The notes below the pieces were generated by a model. The model was given only the letters and a program-made list of their open reading frames with translations. It searched no databases and had not been told where the DNA came from. Made by a program: the position numbers and the translations under genes. From Mycobacterium sp. E787 (lineage in GTDB: Bacteria > Actinomycetota > Actinomycetes > Mycobacteriales > Mycobacteriaceae), in contig NZ_LZKL01000111.1 of assembly GCF_001668725.1 (NCBI RefSeq), positions 1-64,000 on the forward strand: a DNA stretch of 64,000 nucleotides. Reading direction: 5' to 3'. Every line of letters begins with the position of its first letter. Position 1 is the stretch's first letter. This document shows positions 49,259 to 60,692 of the stretch, in pieces.

Positions 49259-50978
49259 GCACCGAGAGGACGGCGAACGAATGCCCTTCGAGCACGGTGC
49301 TGTCGGCCGCGACCTTCGGCTCCCCCCAGGCGACGACGACGTCGCCCGCGACGGGCACCGTCACCGGCTCCGCCGCCAGGTTGCACGCGATCCGCAACGC
49401 CCCGCGGTGCAGGACGATCCAGCGCTGCTCTTCGTCGTAGTCGACGGCGAGGTGCTCCAGCCACGGGTCGGCCAGGTCGGCGTCGTTGTGCCGCAGGGCG
49501 ATCAGCTCCCGATACACGCGCAGCAGTCGGGCGTGCTCGCCGGAGTCGACCTCGTCCCAGTTCAGTTTGGACCGCAGAAACGTCTGCGGATCCTGGGGAT
49601 CGGGGATCTCGTCGGCGTCCCAGCCGTGTTCGGCGAATTCTGCCTTGCGCCCCTCCGCGGTGGCCCGCGCCAGCTCCGGTTCGGGATGCGAGCTGAAGAA
49701 TTGGAACGGGGTCGAGGCGCCCCACTCCTCGCCCATGAAAAGCATTGCGGTGTAGGGCGACCCGAGGGTGAGGGCGGCCTTGACCGCGAGCTGGCCGCCG
49801 GTCAGGTTCTGCGACGGCCGATCCCCGAGCGCCCGGTTGCCCACCTGGTCGTGGGTGCAGGTGTAGGCGACCAGCCGGGTGGCCGGAATCGTCGACGCGT
49901 CCAGCGGTCGCCCGTGGCGGCGGCGCCGGAACGACGAATAGGTGGCGGCGTGAAAGTAGCCGCGCCGCAGCGTCTGCGCCAGCGCCGACAGCGAGCCGAA
50001 GTCGGCGTAGTAGCCCTGGCGTTCGCCGGACACCGCGGTGTGGATGGAGTGGTGGATGTCGTCCGACCACTGCGCGGTCAGCCCGTAACCGTTGCACTCG
50101 CGCGGGGTGATCAGCCGCGGGTCGTTGAGGTCGCTCTCGGCGACCAGCGACAGCGGGCGGCCGAGGCGGCTTGCGAGCGAGTCGGTTTCACCGGCGAGTT
50201 CCTCGAGGACGTGGATGGCCGTGGTGTCCACCAGCGCGTGCACGGCGTCCAGCCGCAGGCCGTCGGCGTGGAAGTCGCGCATCCAGCGCAGCGCGCAGCC
50301 GATGATGTAGCGCCGCACCTCGTCGGAGTCGGCGTCGGCGATGTTGATGCCCTCGCCCCAGGGGTTGCTCGCCGACGACAGGTAGGGACCGAACCGCGGC
50401 AGGTAGTTGCCCGACGGCCCGAGGTGGTTGAACACCGCGTCGATCAACACGCCCAGGCCGCGCGCGTGGCAGGCGTCGACGAGCCGGACCAAGCCGTCGG
50501 GGCCGCCGTAGGGTTCGTGCACGCTGTACCACAGCACTCCGTCGTAGCCCCAGCCGTGCGTGCCGGCGAAGGAATTGACCGGCATCAGCTCGACGAAGTC
50601 GACGCCGAGGTCAACCAGGTAGTCCAGCTTCTCGATGGCGGCATCGAAAGTGCCTGCGGGCGTGAAGGTTCCGACGTGCAACTCGTAGATCACCGCGCCC
50701 TCCACCGACCGGCCCGGCCAGCCGCCGTCGGTCCAGCTCGCGGCGGCAGGATCCCACAGCTGCGAGCGGGCGTGCACGCCGTCGGGCTGGCGGGGCGAGC
50801 GGGGGTCGGGCAGCACGGTGGGATCGTCGTCGAGCAGGTAGCCGTACCGGGCGTCCGGGGCGGTCTCGACGTCGGTGTGCCACCAGCCGTCGTCGGAGCG
50901 GGTCATCGGGTGCACGGTGCCGTTGACGTCGAGCCGCACCCGCGCGGGCTTGGGCGCCCACACCCAGAACTCAGTCAT
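49245..50978 (-). CDS. treZ: Maltooligosyltrehalose trehalohydrolase
   Basis: 577-residue GH13 enzyme releasing trehalose from maltooligosyltrehalose. An N-terminal E-set domain (FWVWAPKPARVRLDVNG) precedes the barrel. Conserved regions: DAVFNHLG (region I), GLRLDAVHAL (II, nucleophile Asp), VAESDLNDPR (III, acid/base Glu) and CTHDQVGN (IV). The start overlaps the treY stop by 8 bp. Last gene of the treX-treY-treZ operon; its final codons form one arm of the terminator. Confidence 0.97.
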   Translation of the reverse strand: MTEFWVWAPKPARVRLDVNGTVHPMTRSDDGWWHTDVETAPDARYGYLLDDDPTVLPDPRSPRQPDGVHARSQLWDPAAASWTDGGWPGRSVEGAVIYELHVGTFTPAGTFDAAIEKLDYLVDLGVDFVELMPVNSFAGTHGWGYDGVLWYSVHEPYGGPDGLVRLVDACHARGLGVLIDAVFNHLGPSGNYLPRFGPYLSSASNPWGEGINIADADSDEVRRYIIGCALRWMRDFHADGLRLDAVHALVDTTAIHVLEELAGETDSLASRLGRPLSLVAESDLNDPRLITPRECNGYGLTAQWSDDIHHSIHTAVSGERQGYYADFGSLSALAQTLRRGYFHAATYSSFRRRRHGRPLDASTIPATRLVAYTCTHDQVGNRALGDRPSQNLTGGQLAVKAALTLGSPYTAMLFMGEEWGASTPFQFFSSHPEPELARATAEGRKAEFAEHGWDADEIPDPQDPQTFLRSKLNWDEVDSGEHARLLRVYRELIALRHNDADLADPWLEHLAVDYDEEQRWIVLHRGALRIACNLAAEPVTVPVAGDVVVAWGEPKVAADSTVLEGHSFAVLSVREQT

Positions 50979-53271
50979 GCCGGCGTTCCAGCAGCACTAC
51001 GGGCAGGTCCGAGAACAGCTGGGCGGCCGACGTCGCCCCGCTGGCCACGGCGCCGTTGAGCGCGTCGGTCCAGGTGCCCTCGGGCAGCGGCAGCACGGTG
51101 TTGCCCCAACCCCGTTCGGCCAGCCGCACGGTCCAGCGGGTCACCGCGACCAGGACGTCGTCGCCGCGGCGAAACGCCACGACGTGGTCACCGGCCTCGC
51201 CGTCGGCGAGCACCGGAACGTGGTCGCCGCGCAGGAACGTCTCGGGCCGGGACCGCCGCACCCGCAGCGCCGTGGTGACGACGCGGATCTTGGGATGGTG
51301 CAAATCCTTCAGCGCGGCCCGGCGGGCGGCGTAGTCGACGGCGCGGCGGTTGTCGGGGTCGACGAGGCTGTCGTCCCACAGCTCGGTGCCCTGATAGATG
51401 TCCGGGATGCCCGGCACCGTCAGCGCGAGCAGCTTCTGGCCCAGCGCGTCGCTCGCCGCGTGGGAATTGAGTTGGCCCACCAGCTCGGTCAGCTGGCCAG
51501 CCACCGGGCCGTCCAGCACGCTGTCCAGCCAGCGGTGCACGGCGTCCTCGAAGGCGGCGTCGGGGTCGTTCCACGAGGTGTGCCAGGCCGCCTCGCGGAT
51601 GGCCTTCTCGGCGTACGCGTGCAGCCGCCCCCGCAGCTCGTCGGTGATCTGGCCGCTCACCGGCCAGACGCCGAAGATGTTCTGCCACAGGAACTGTCCG
51701 GTTGCGGGATCGGGCGAGGGGGCCGCGACCTCCCAGCGGGCGAGGAACTCGGTCCACAGCGACGGCACCTGCGACAGCACGCCGATCCGGGCCCGCACGT
51801 CCTCGCCGCGTTTGGTGTCGTGGGTGGTCAGCGCCGTCATCGTGTGCGGCCACAACCCGGCACGAGTGGCGGCACTGTGGTGAAATTCGGCCAGGCCGAC
51901 GCCGAAACGATGCGGCTCGCCGCCCACCTCGTTGAGCGACACCAGGCGGGCGTCACGGTAGAACAGGCAGTCCTCGACGGCCTTGGCCGTGACCGCGCCG
52001 CAGAGCTGTTGCAGCCGGGTGGCCGGTTCGCCGCCGCGGGCCAGTGCGGCCGCGAGCACCTGCAGCGCCGGCCCCAATTCCGGTGACTCCGCTTGTGTTT
52101 CGGCCATTGCGGTGGGCAGCAGCGCGACCAGGCCCGGGTAGTCGCTGCGGTACACGCCGATGTGGGTGAGCAGGGCGGTGACCGCCTCGGGCAGCAGCGG
52201 GTGATCGGTGCCGGCGGCGGCCGCGATTGATCGGCGCAGCCTGGCCAGCTCGCTGGCCAGCGTCACCGTCGCGGTGCGGGTCTTGAGCTCGGCGAGCAAC
52301 TGCGGCATGGCGCCGTAGTCGAGCCCCGCCGAGTCGACGAGCTCGGTCAGGGCCTCCTCGCCGGCCGGGTCGACGAAAACGCCGCCGACCTGGCGGAGCA
52401 CGTCGTAGCCGGTGGTACCGCCCACCGGCAGTGTCGGTTCGAGCGCCTCGTCGACGGCCAGGATCTTCTCGATGACGATCCAGGCGTCCGGCCCGACCAA
52501 CTCCCGCAAGCGGGTCAAATAGCCGCAGGGATCGGACAATCCGTCGGGGTGGTCGATCCGCACGCCGTCGACGAGCCCCTCGGCGAACCAGCGCGCGACC
52601 TCGGCGTGGCTGGCGACGAACACCGCGGGATCTTCCTGCCGCAGGCCGGCCAGCGAGGTGATCGAGAAGAAGCGCCGATAGCCGCACACCCCGTTTCGCC
52701 AGCCCACCATCCGGTAGTGCTGACGGTCGTGCACTTCCGGGCCGGTGCCCTCGCCGGTGCCGGGCGCGACGGGTAGCGCCAGGTCACCCAGTCGCAGCAG
52801 GTCCCCGTCGACCTTCAGGTCGGCCGCGTCGTCGTCAGAACCCAAGATCGGCAACACGATTCGGCCGTCCTCGTCGAGGTCCCAGTCGATGTCGAAGAAC
52901 GACGCGTACCGCGAGCCCCGGCCGTGCCGCAGCACGTCCCACCACCACGCGTTCTGCCGCGGGTCGTCGATGCCGACGTGGTTGGGGACGATGTCGATGA
53001 TCAGGCCCATGCCGCGCTCGCGGGCCGCTGCGGACAACCGCGCCAGACCGTCGGGGCCGCCCAGCTCTTCCGAGACCGTGGTGGGGTCGGTGACGTCGTA
53101 GCCGTGATTGGACCCGCGCGCCGCCGTCAGGACCGGGGACAGGTACAGGTGGCTCACCCCGAGGTCGTCGAGGTAGTCGAGCAGGTTTTCGGCGTCGGCG
53201 AAGGTGAACGCGAATCCGCTGGACTCACCACGCAGCTGGAGCCGGTAGGTGGAGAGGACTGGTAAGGCCAT
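50971..53271 (-). CDS. treY: Maltooligosyltrehalose synthase
   Basis: 766-residue GH13 enzyme converting the reducing-end alpha-1,4 linkage of maltodextrins to alpha,alpha-1,1. Typical blocks: TYRLQLRGESSGFAFTFADAENLLDYL at the N-terminus, GLIIDIVPNHVGI (region I), VDGVRIDHPDGLSDP (II), IVIEKILAVDEALEP (III) and MTALTTHDTKRGEDVRARI (IV). It is three bases downstream of treX and overlaps treZ by 8 bp, so the three genes are tightly coupled. This pathway makes trehalose from glycogen. Confidence 0.97.
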   Translation of the reverse strand: MALPVLSTYRLQLRGESSGFAFTFADAENLLDYLDDLGVSHLYLSPVLTAARGSNHGYDVTDPTTVSEELGGPDGLARLSAAARERGMGLIIDIVPNHVGIDDPRQNAWWWDVLRHGRGSRYASFFDIDWDLDEDGRIVLPILGSDDDAADLKVDGDLLRLGDLALPVAPGTGEGTGPEVHDRQHYRMVGWRNGVCGYRRFFSITSLAGLRQEDPAVFVASHAEVARWFAEGLVDGVRIDHPDGLSDPCGYLTRLRELVGPDAWIVIEKILAVDEALEPTLPVGGTTGYDVLRQVGGVFVDPAGEEALTELVDSAGLDYGAMPQLLAELKTRTATVTLASELARLRRSIAAAAGTDHPLLPEAVTALLTHIGVYRSDYPGLVALLPTAMAETQAESPELGPALQVLAAALARGGEPATRLQQLCGAVTAKAVEDCLFYRDARLVSLNEVGGEPHRFGVGLAEFHHSAATRAGLWPHTMTALTTHDTKRGEDVRARIGVLSQVPSLWTEFLARWEVAAPSPDPATGQFLWQNIFGVWPVSGQITDELRGRLHAYAEKAIREAAWHTSWNDPDAAFEDAVHRWLDSVLDGPVAGQLTELVGQLNSHAASDALGQKLLALTVPGIPDIYQGTELWDDSLVDPDNRRAVDYAARRAALKDLHHPKIRVVTTALRVRRSRPETFLRGDHVPVLADGEAGDHVVAFRRGDDVLVAVTRWTVRLAERGWGNTVLPLPEGTWTDALNGAVASGATSAAQLFSDLPVVLLERRHD

Positions 53272-53274
53272 GCG

Positions 53275-55488
<2,214 letters not shown>

Positions 55489-55522
55489 ATGACCTTATCC
55501 GCGGGTCCGGCGTGGCGACCGG

Positions 55523-57667
55523 TTACCACCAACCGGTGCTGAGCCCGATCTGGCGGCCCAGTTCGGCCGTCATGGTCCGCACGTAGGTGGGCGACAGGTG
55601 GTGGGCGCCGTGGTAGATCAGGACGTTTCCCTCGACCGGCCGGCAGACGTCGGCGCGGCAGATCGCGTCCGACATGTCGAGCACCTTGAGCAGCGGGAAC
55701 TGGGCGACGAAGTCGAGGGTCTGGTTGCGATCGGACAGCACGTCGGAGCGTTTGACCGCGCAGGTCTGCGGGGTGCCGCCCTTCTTGGCCAGGCAGTCAG
55801 CGGGGTCGAAAGGTTTGCCGTCCTTGACCAGCCAGGGCGTGTCGCGCATACCGAGGATCGGAATGTTGTTGTCGGACAACGTTTGCCAGATCCCGATGTA
55901 GGTCGCCGGCATCACGTCGCCGGCCTTGATGTTCCAGGGGCGGGTCGTGGTGGTGAACACGTAGTCGGGCCGGTCGTCGACCAGCTTGTTCATCGTCCGC
56001 TGCACCCATTCACGGCACTGCATGTACGGGGCGTTGTTGCCCATGATCAGCGGCACTTCCTCGGTGGACAGCGGGCAGCCCATCTTGAGATAGGTGACCA
56101 CTTTGAAGTGATGCATGTGGCCGAGCAGGTCGAGCGCGGGCAGCCAGTGCTCCGCGTGCGACCCGCCGGCCAGGGCGATGGTGCGCGTCGCGGCCACATC
56201 GCCGTAGGCGCAGTTGACGACGGTCGGGTTGACGAAGTCGCTGATGCAGCCGTCCCGGGTCGAGACCGGGAGGTCGTCCTTGATCTCCAGGACGGTGGGC
56301 CGCATCGGCAGCGCCGGCACCCGCGCGTGTTCGGTCAGGGCGCGCGCGCCGGGGTAGTCCTGCGGGTTGAGCACGCTGAGTTCCTTGCCCGCCGCCCGCA
56401 GGACCGTGACGTGCTGACGCCAGCTGAACGACGTCGCGGTGAGCGTGACGCCGAGCAGCACCACCATCGATCCCAGCGCCATCGTCGGGCGGCGCAGGCG
56501 CACCCACAGGGGGATGGTCGCCGGCGAGGCGGCGGCCGGTGCCCGGTACCGCAGCGGGTCCTCGACGAGCCGCGTGGTCAGGTAGGCCAGCACTCCGGAT
56601 ACCAGCAGCACCACAGTGCCGTCGACGAAGCCGGCGTGCCGGTGGCCGCTGTAGGACAGCCAGAAGATGAGCAGCGGCCAGTGCCACAGGTACAGCGAGT
56701 AGGCCATCGCGCCCAGCGCCACCAGGGGGCCGGCCGCCAGCATCCGGTTGGGAAGCGGCATGCGATCGTCGGCGCCGGCCCGCAGGTTGGCCCCGGCAAG
56801 GATCATCAGCATGGTGGCCCCGACGGGGACCAGCGCCCAGGGGCCGGGGAATTCCTTGACGCCGTCGATCAGGGCCCCGCACGACACGATCGCGGCCAGC
56901 GCGACCGTCGCGGCGACGGTGCGCAGCCACATCGGCCACCGCACGTGAGGCACGAGGGCGCCGACGAGCGCGCCGATGAGAAGCTCCCAGGCCCGGGCGA
57001 AGCTGTCGTAATAGGCGATCGCCTGGTTGTCCCGGTGCGCGACGATCGCGTAGACGAACGAAGCCACCGTGAGCGCGCTGAGCAGGACGAGGAAGAGGGT
57101 CCGCAGCCTGGTGCCCAACCTGCGCCCGAACAGGTAGGCGCAGCCTGCGACCAGCAACAGGAAGGCGATGTAGAACTGCCCCTGCACCGACATGGACCAG
57201 ATGTGCTGCAGGGGAGTGACCGCTTCGCCGGCCCGCAGGTAGTCGGACTCGGTGTTGGCCAGCTCCCAGTTCTGGTAATAGCCCAGGCTGGCCAGGCTCT
57301 GATCGGCGAACGTTTCCCAGCGGGTCTCCGGTTGCACCAGGACGGTCAGGAGGCCGCAGCCGGCCAAGACCACGACCAGGGCGGGAAGCAGGCGGCGCAC
57401 CAACCGCACCACCTCGGCGACCGGTGACAGCGAGAGGTCCGGGTTGAGCGCGGCGCGCAGGATCTTGCCGCCGAAGAAGAACCCGGACAGCGCCAGGAAC
57501 ACGTCCACCCCGCCGGAAACGCGGCCGAACCAGATGTGGAACATGGCGACGAGCGCGATGGCGACGCCGCGCAACCCGTCGAGGTCGTAGCGGTAGAAGT
57601 CCCCGGCGCGCGCCGGCACCGGTTCCGCGGCGGCAACCGGTGGGCGGCTCGGTGACAGGGTCGGCAT
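55523..57667 (-). CDS. Membrane acyltransferase (AT3 family) with C-terminal SGNH-like domain, Rv1565c-like
   Basis: 714 residues. The N-terminal half (about 25-400) is an OafA/YrhL-type acyltransferase-3 domain with roughly ten membrane segments and the catalytic motif RGVAIALVAMFHIWFG (His44). The C-terminal third is extracytoplasmic with SGNH features: LAGGSHAEHW (nucleophile Ser) and YHGAHHLSP (His). Such proteins O-acylate cell-wall glycans or glycolipids. Position upstream of treXYZ is as in M. tuberculosis. It may be cotranscribed with treX, though a functional link to trehalose is only inference. Confidence 0.92.
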   Translation of the reverse strand: MPTLSPSRPPVAAAEPVPARAGDFYRYDLDGLRGVAIALVAMFHIWFGRVSGGVDVFLALSGFFFGGKILRAALNPDLSLSPVAEVVRLVRRLLPALVVVLAGCGLLTVLVQPETRWETFADQSLASLGYYQNWELANTESDYLRAGEAVTPLQHIWSMSVQGQFYIAFLLLVAGCAYLFGRRLGTRLRTLFLVLLSALTVASFVYAIVAHRDNQAIAYYDSFARAWELLIGALVGALVPHVRWPMWLRTVAATVALAAIVSCGALIDGVKEFPGPWALVPVGATMLMILAGANLRAGADDRMPLPNRMLAAGPLVALGAMAYSLYLWHWPLLIFWLSYSGHRHAGFVDGTVVLLVSGVLAYLTTRLVEDPLRYRAPAAASPATIPLWVRLRRPTMALGSMVVLLGVTLTATSFSWRQHVTVLRAAGKELSVLNPQDYPGARALTEHARVPALPMRPTVLEIKDDLPVSTRDGCISDFVNPTVVNCAYGDVAATRTIALAGGSHAEHWLPALDLLGHMHHFKVVTYLKMGCPLSTEEVPLIMGNNAPYMQCREWVQRTMNKLVDDRPDYVFTTTTRPWNIKAGDVMPATYIGIWQTLSDNNIPILGMRDTPWLVKDGKPFDPADCLAKKGGTPQTCAVKRSDVLSDRNQTLDFVAQFPLLKVLDMSDAICRADVCRPVEGNVLIYHGAHHLSPTYVRTMTAELGRQIGLSTGWW

Positions 57668-57692
57668 GGTTGACCGCCAATTTACCGAAAAC

Positions 57693-57723
57693 CGCCACCC
57701 GCTCCCGACGGGAGCGAGTGGCG
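57693..57723 (-). terminator. Terminator hairpin after ripD
   Basis: CGCCACCCGCTCCC at 57693-57706 pairs with GGGAGCGAGTGGCG at 57710-57723 with one mismatch and a 3-nt loop. It lies 36 bp after the ripD stop on the minus strand and 26 bp before the acyltransferase start. No T-run. Confidence 0.7.
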
Positions 57724-57758
57724 GGTGTCCGGCGCGTCAGGGAGTGCCGCGCGCGGGT

Positions 57759-58523
57759 TTACCGCGTGATGCCGTACGGGGCCGGCTGCACCGGCGCCTG
57801 CTGCGTCGGCGGCTGCAGCAGGGGGAGTTGCTGCAGCGGCGCCTGCTGCGTCGGAACCTGCTGGGCCGGGGCCTGCTGAACCGGGGCCTGCTGGACGGGA
57901 GCCTGCTGCAGCGGGGCCTGTTGCGTCGGCACTTGCTGCAGCGGGGCTTGCTGCGCCGGCGCCTGCTGGACCGGTGCCTGCTGGGCGGGGAGCTGCTGCG
58001 CCGGCGCCTGCTGGAACGGCGTCTGCTGGGTCCCCAGGACACGGACCAGGTAGGGCGTCATGCCGTTGGCGCGCACCGGCGACACCTGGACGACGTCACC
58101 CACCTCCAGCATCTGGTTGTTGCCGAGGTACATCGCGACGCTCTGCGTGCCACCAGGTCCGTAGAAGATCAGGTCGCCGCGTTGTGCTTGCTGGGGCAGG
58201 ACCTTCTGCCCGAGCCGGTACATCTCGCCGGAGGAGCGCGGCAGCTTGATGCCCGCGCCGGCGTAGGCGTACTGCATGAGGCCCGAGGCGTCAAAACCGA
58301 CGGTCATGGCGCCGGTGCCCTTGCCGCGGGTTGGGCCCGTGACACCGCCGCCGGCCCAGGAGAACGGCACGCCGCGCTGCGAAAGGCCGCGCATGACGAC
58401 GACGTCGGTGGCCTGTTGGTAGTCCATCGATCGGGTGCCCGGGTCGGCGGCCGCGATGCTGGCGGTGACCACCGGGGCCACCAGCATCGCGACACCGATC
58501 GCGAAAGCGTAGATGCGTTTCAT
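57759..58523 (-). CDS. ripD: RipD: non-catalytic NlpC/P60-domain peptidoglycan-binding protein
   Basis: 254-residue secreted protein with a signal peptide (MKRIYAFAIGVAMLVAPVVTASIAAA, cleaved near Ala26). The NlpC/P60 domain spans about 30-160, but the catalytic Cys is Ala79 (FDASGL) and the catalytic His is Ser128 (TQSVAMYLG). Both substitutions are those described for M. tuberculosis RipD (Rv1566c), which binds peptidoglycan without cutting it. From about residue 165 the tail is made of QQAPxQQAP-type repeats, longer than I remember in M. tuberculosis. A leader of about 200 bases precedes it. Confidence 0.95.
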   Translation of the reverse strand: MKRIYAFAIGVAMLVAPVVTASIAAADPGTRSMDYQQATDVVVMRGLSQRGVPFSWAGGGVTGPTRGKGTGAMTVGFDASGLMQYAYAGAGIKLPRSSGEMYRLGQKVLPQQAQRGDLIFYGPGGTQSVAMYLGNNQMLEVGDVVQVSPVRANGMTPYLVRVLGTQQTPFQQAPAQQLPAQQAPVQQAPAQQAPLQQVPTQQAPLQQAPVQQAPVQQAPAQQVPTQQAPLQQLPLLQPPTQQAPVQPAPYGITR

Positions 58524-58740
58524 TGGGATCCCACCTTCTTGGGTCCTGGGCCTCCGTCGCGGTGACTTCGCGCGTCGGCCGCTAGTGCAGGCGGCTTCGA
58601 GGTTGAGGGCCTTCCCCCCTCAGGGCCCGACGCCGCTGCATGACGCTTGGTATAAAGCCGGTCGGCTCAGCCGTCCAGATTCACACCAGTCACTACAGAC
58701 ACTTCTACAACACAATTCGCGGGCGGAAAATACCTGGTGA
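58524..58740 (-). promoter_or_regulatory. Long structured 5' leader of ripD (riboswitch candidate)
   Basis: 309 bp separate ripD from the next gene, and the ripD-proximal 160 nt look structured. On the minus strand they contain GGCTGAGCCG, CCGGCTTTATACC, GGGCCCTGAGG with a downstream AGGCCCTC, and AACCTCGAAGCCGCC. A possible promoter lies farther upstream (TTGTGTTG, then TGTAGT near 58690). AACCTCGnAGnC and the flanking G/C blocks resemble parts of actinobacterial ydaO (c-di-AMP) riboswitches, which often control NlpC/P60 and rpf genes. The match is incomplete. The ribosome site AAGGTGGGATCCCA precedes ATG. Confidence 0.4.
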
Positions 58741-58832
58741 GGTCCACAGGGGATTTTTTGTCGGAACGTGACCGGACGGTGACTGGCGGGCCGAATCGGG
58801 CCCGCGCAGTTGTGATTTGGGTCTCAGCCCGC

Positions 58833-59285
58833 TCAGAGCCAGTAGCGCGCGCTGAAGGCGGTCAGGATCGAGCCGGCCACGGAGGCGACCACCAGGAGGG
58901 CTAACGACAGCACGGGCCAGAACGACATGTACCAGCCCTTCAAGAGGGAAACGAACGGGCCGATCGCGGCCGCGGCGATCGCGGCGCCGATGCCGCCCCA
59001 CACCAGCGGGCGGATGTAGTAGTCGACCCCGAAGGGGACCGGTCCGCATTCTTCCCCTACGCAGACGTTCGCGAGGAAGCCGAAAAGCCGCGCCGGCCAC
59101 GTCGTAACCGTCGCCAGGACCACCAGCAGCACCAAAAGCGAGACGGTGCAGATGACGTCCCAGGGGACTATCCGCAGGCGCAGCACCCGAGGTGGCTCGT
59201 GGCTTGGCTGCTCGGGCTGGTCGGGCGCGTCGCGCGTGTCGGGCGTCGGCGGGACGGCGATGCGGTCACCCGGATTGGGGTCCAT
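58833..59285 (-). CDS. Membrane protein, Rv1567c-like
   Basis: 150-residue protein with a Pro/Glu-rich cytoplasmic N-terminus and three membrane segments: VICTVSLLVLLVVLATVTTW, YIRPLVWGGIGAAIAAAAIGPF and SFWPVLSLALLVVASVAGSILTAF. A conserved-looking loop NVCVGEECGPVPFGVDYY holds a Cys pair. Function unknown. It sits between ripD and bioA as Rv1567c does in M. tuberculosis, and is divergent from bioA with 62 bp between the starts. Confidence 0.82.
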   Translation of the reverse strand: MDPNPGDRIAVPPTPDTRDAPDQPEQPSHEPPRVLRLRIVPWDVICTVSLLVLLVVLATVTTWPARLFGFLANVCVGEECGPVPFGVDYYIRPLVWGGIGAAIAAAAIGPFVSLLKGWYMSFWPVLSLALLVVASVAGSILTAFSARYWL

Positions 59286-59347
59286 GGCCCTAGATGGTCC
59301 CCGATGGCCGCGAATTGTGCGAGCCGGCTGCTTTACGCTCGGTCTCT

Positions 59348-60652
59348 ATGCCTGCGACCAGGGCGCGGTTGACGCCCGAGGAAATCAGCGCGATCGACGC
59401 GGCGCACCTCTGGCACCCCTACAGCACCATCGGCGCGGAGGCGGTGGCGCCCGTGGTGGCCGTCGCGGCCCGCGGCGCCCGGCTGACGCTGATCCGGGAC
59501 GGCCGTGAGATCGAGGCGCTCGACGCGATGAGCTCCTGGTGGACCGCAATCCACGGGCACGGCCATCCCGAGCTGGACGCGGCGCTGACCGCGCAGCTGG
59601 GCGTGATGAACCACGTCATGTTCGGGGGACTGACCCACGAACCGGCCGCCCGGCTGGCACAGCTGCTGGTGGACATCACCCCGGCGGGGCTGGACACGGT
59701 TTTCTTCAGCGACTCCGGGTCGGTGTCGGTCGAGGTCGCGGTGAAGATGGCCCTGCAGTACTGGCGCAGCCTGGGCCGGCCCGGCAAGCACCGGCTGATG
59801 ACGTGGCGGGGCGGCTACCACGGGGACACCTTCACCCCGATGAGCATCTGCGACCCCGACGGCGGCATGCACGCGCTGTGGACCGACATCCTGGCCCGGC
59901 AGGTGTTCGCCCCGCAGGTGCCGCGCGAGTACGACCCCGCCTACGTCGCGGCGTTCGAGGCGCAACTGAGCCAGCACGCCGCCGAACTGGCGGCCGTCGT
60001 GGTCGAGCCCGTCGTGCAGGGGGCTGGCGGGATGCGCTTTCACGACCCCCGCTACCTGCGCGACCTGCGCGAGCTGTGCCGCCGGCACGACGTGCTGCTC
60101 GTCTTCGACGAGATCGCGACCGGGTTCGGCCGCACCGGCGAGCTGTTCGCCGCCGACCACGCCGGCGTGAGCCCGGACATCATGTGCGTCGGCAAGGCCA
60201 TGACCGGCGGGTACCTCAGCATGGCCGCCACGCTGTGCACGACCGACATCGCCCGCACGATCAGCTCGGGGGAGGCCGGCGCACTGATGCACGGCCCCAC
60301 CTTCATGGCCAATCCGCTGGCCTGCGCGGTGTCGGTGGCCAGCATCGAACTACTGCTCGGCCAGGACTGGCGGTCGCGGGTGGGGGAGATCGGGGCCGGG
60401 CTGGCCTCTGGGCTCGAACCGGCGCGGGCGCTCCCCGGTGTCCGCGACGTGCGGGTGTGCGGCGCCATCGGCGTGATCGAATGCGCCGGTCCGGTGGACC
60501 TGGCCGTCGCCACTCCGGCGGCGCTGGACCGCGGCGTCTGGCTGCGCCCGTTCCGCAACCTGGTCTACGCGATGCCCCCGTATATCTGCTCGGGCGAGGA
60601 GATCGGGCAGATCAGTTCCGCGATGCTCGAGGTCGCCCGGCTCGTCGGCTGA
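59348..60652 (+). CDS. bioA: Adenosylmethionine-8-amino-7-oxononanoate aminotransferase (biotin synthesis)
   Basis: 434-residue class III aminotransferase converting KAPA to DAPA with SAM as amino donor. The PLP lysine is Lys283 in VGKAMTGGYLS; DEIATGFGRTG, the substrate-site Trp-Trp of SSWWTAIHGHGHP and GPTFMANPLACAVSVAS are typical. ATG 59348 is chosen because it gives the expected start before RLTPEEISAIDAAHLWHPY. The expected bioF/bioD partners are not downstream; a YbjN-like gene and PE genes follow instead. Confidence 0.97.
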   Translation: MPATRARLTPEEISAIDAAHLWHPYSTIGAEAVAPVVAVAARGARLTLIRDGREIEALDAMSSWWTAIHGHGHPELDAALTAQLGVMNHVMFGGLTHEPAARLAQLLVDITPAGLDTVFFSDSGSVSVEVAVKMALQYWRSLGRPGKHRLMTWRGGYHGDTFTPMSICDPDGGMHALWTDILARQVFAPQVPREYDPAYVAAFEAQLSQHAAELAAVVVEPVVQGAGGMRFHDPRYLRDLRELCRRHDVLLVFDEIATGFGRTGELFAADHAGVSPDIMCVGKAMTGGYLSMAATLCTTDIARTISSGEAGALMHGPTFMANPLACAVSVASIELLLGQDWRSRVGEIGAGLASGLEPARALPGVRDVRVCGAIGVIECAGPVDLAVATPAALDRGVWLRPFRNLVYAMPPYICSGEEIGQISSAMLEVARLVG

Positions 60653-60692
60653 GCCGTCCTGGTGACTCAGTGAACTCTCAGGAGATTCTTCG

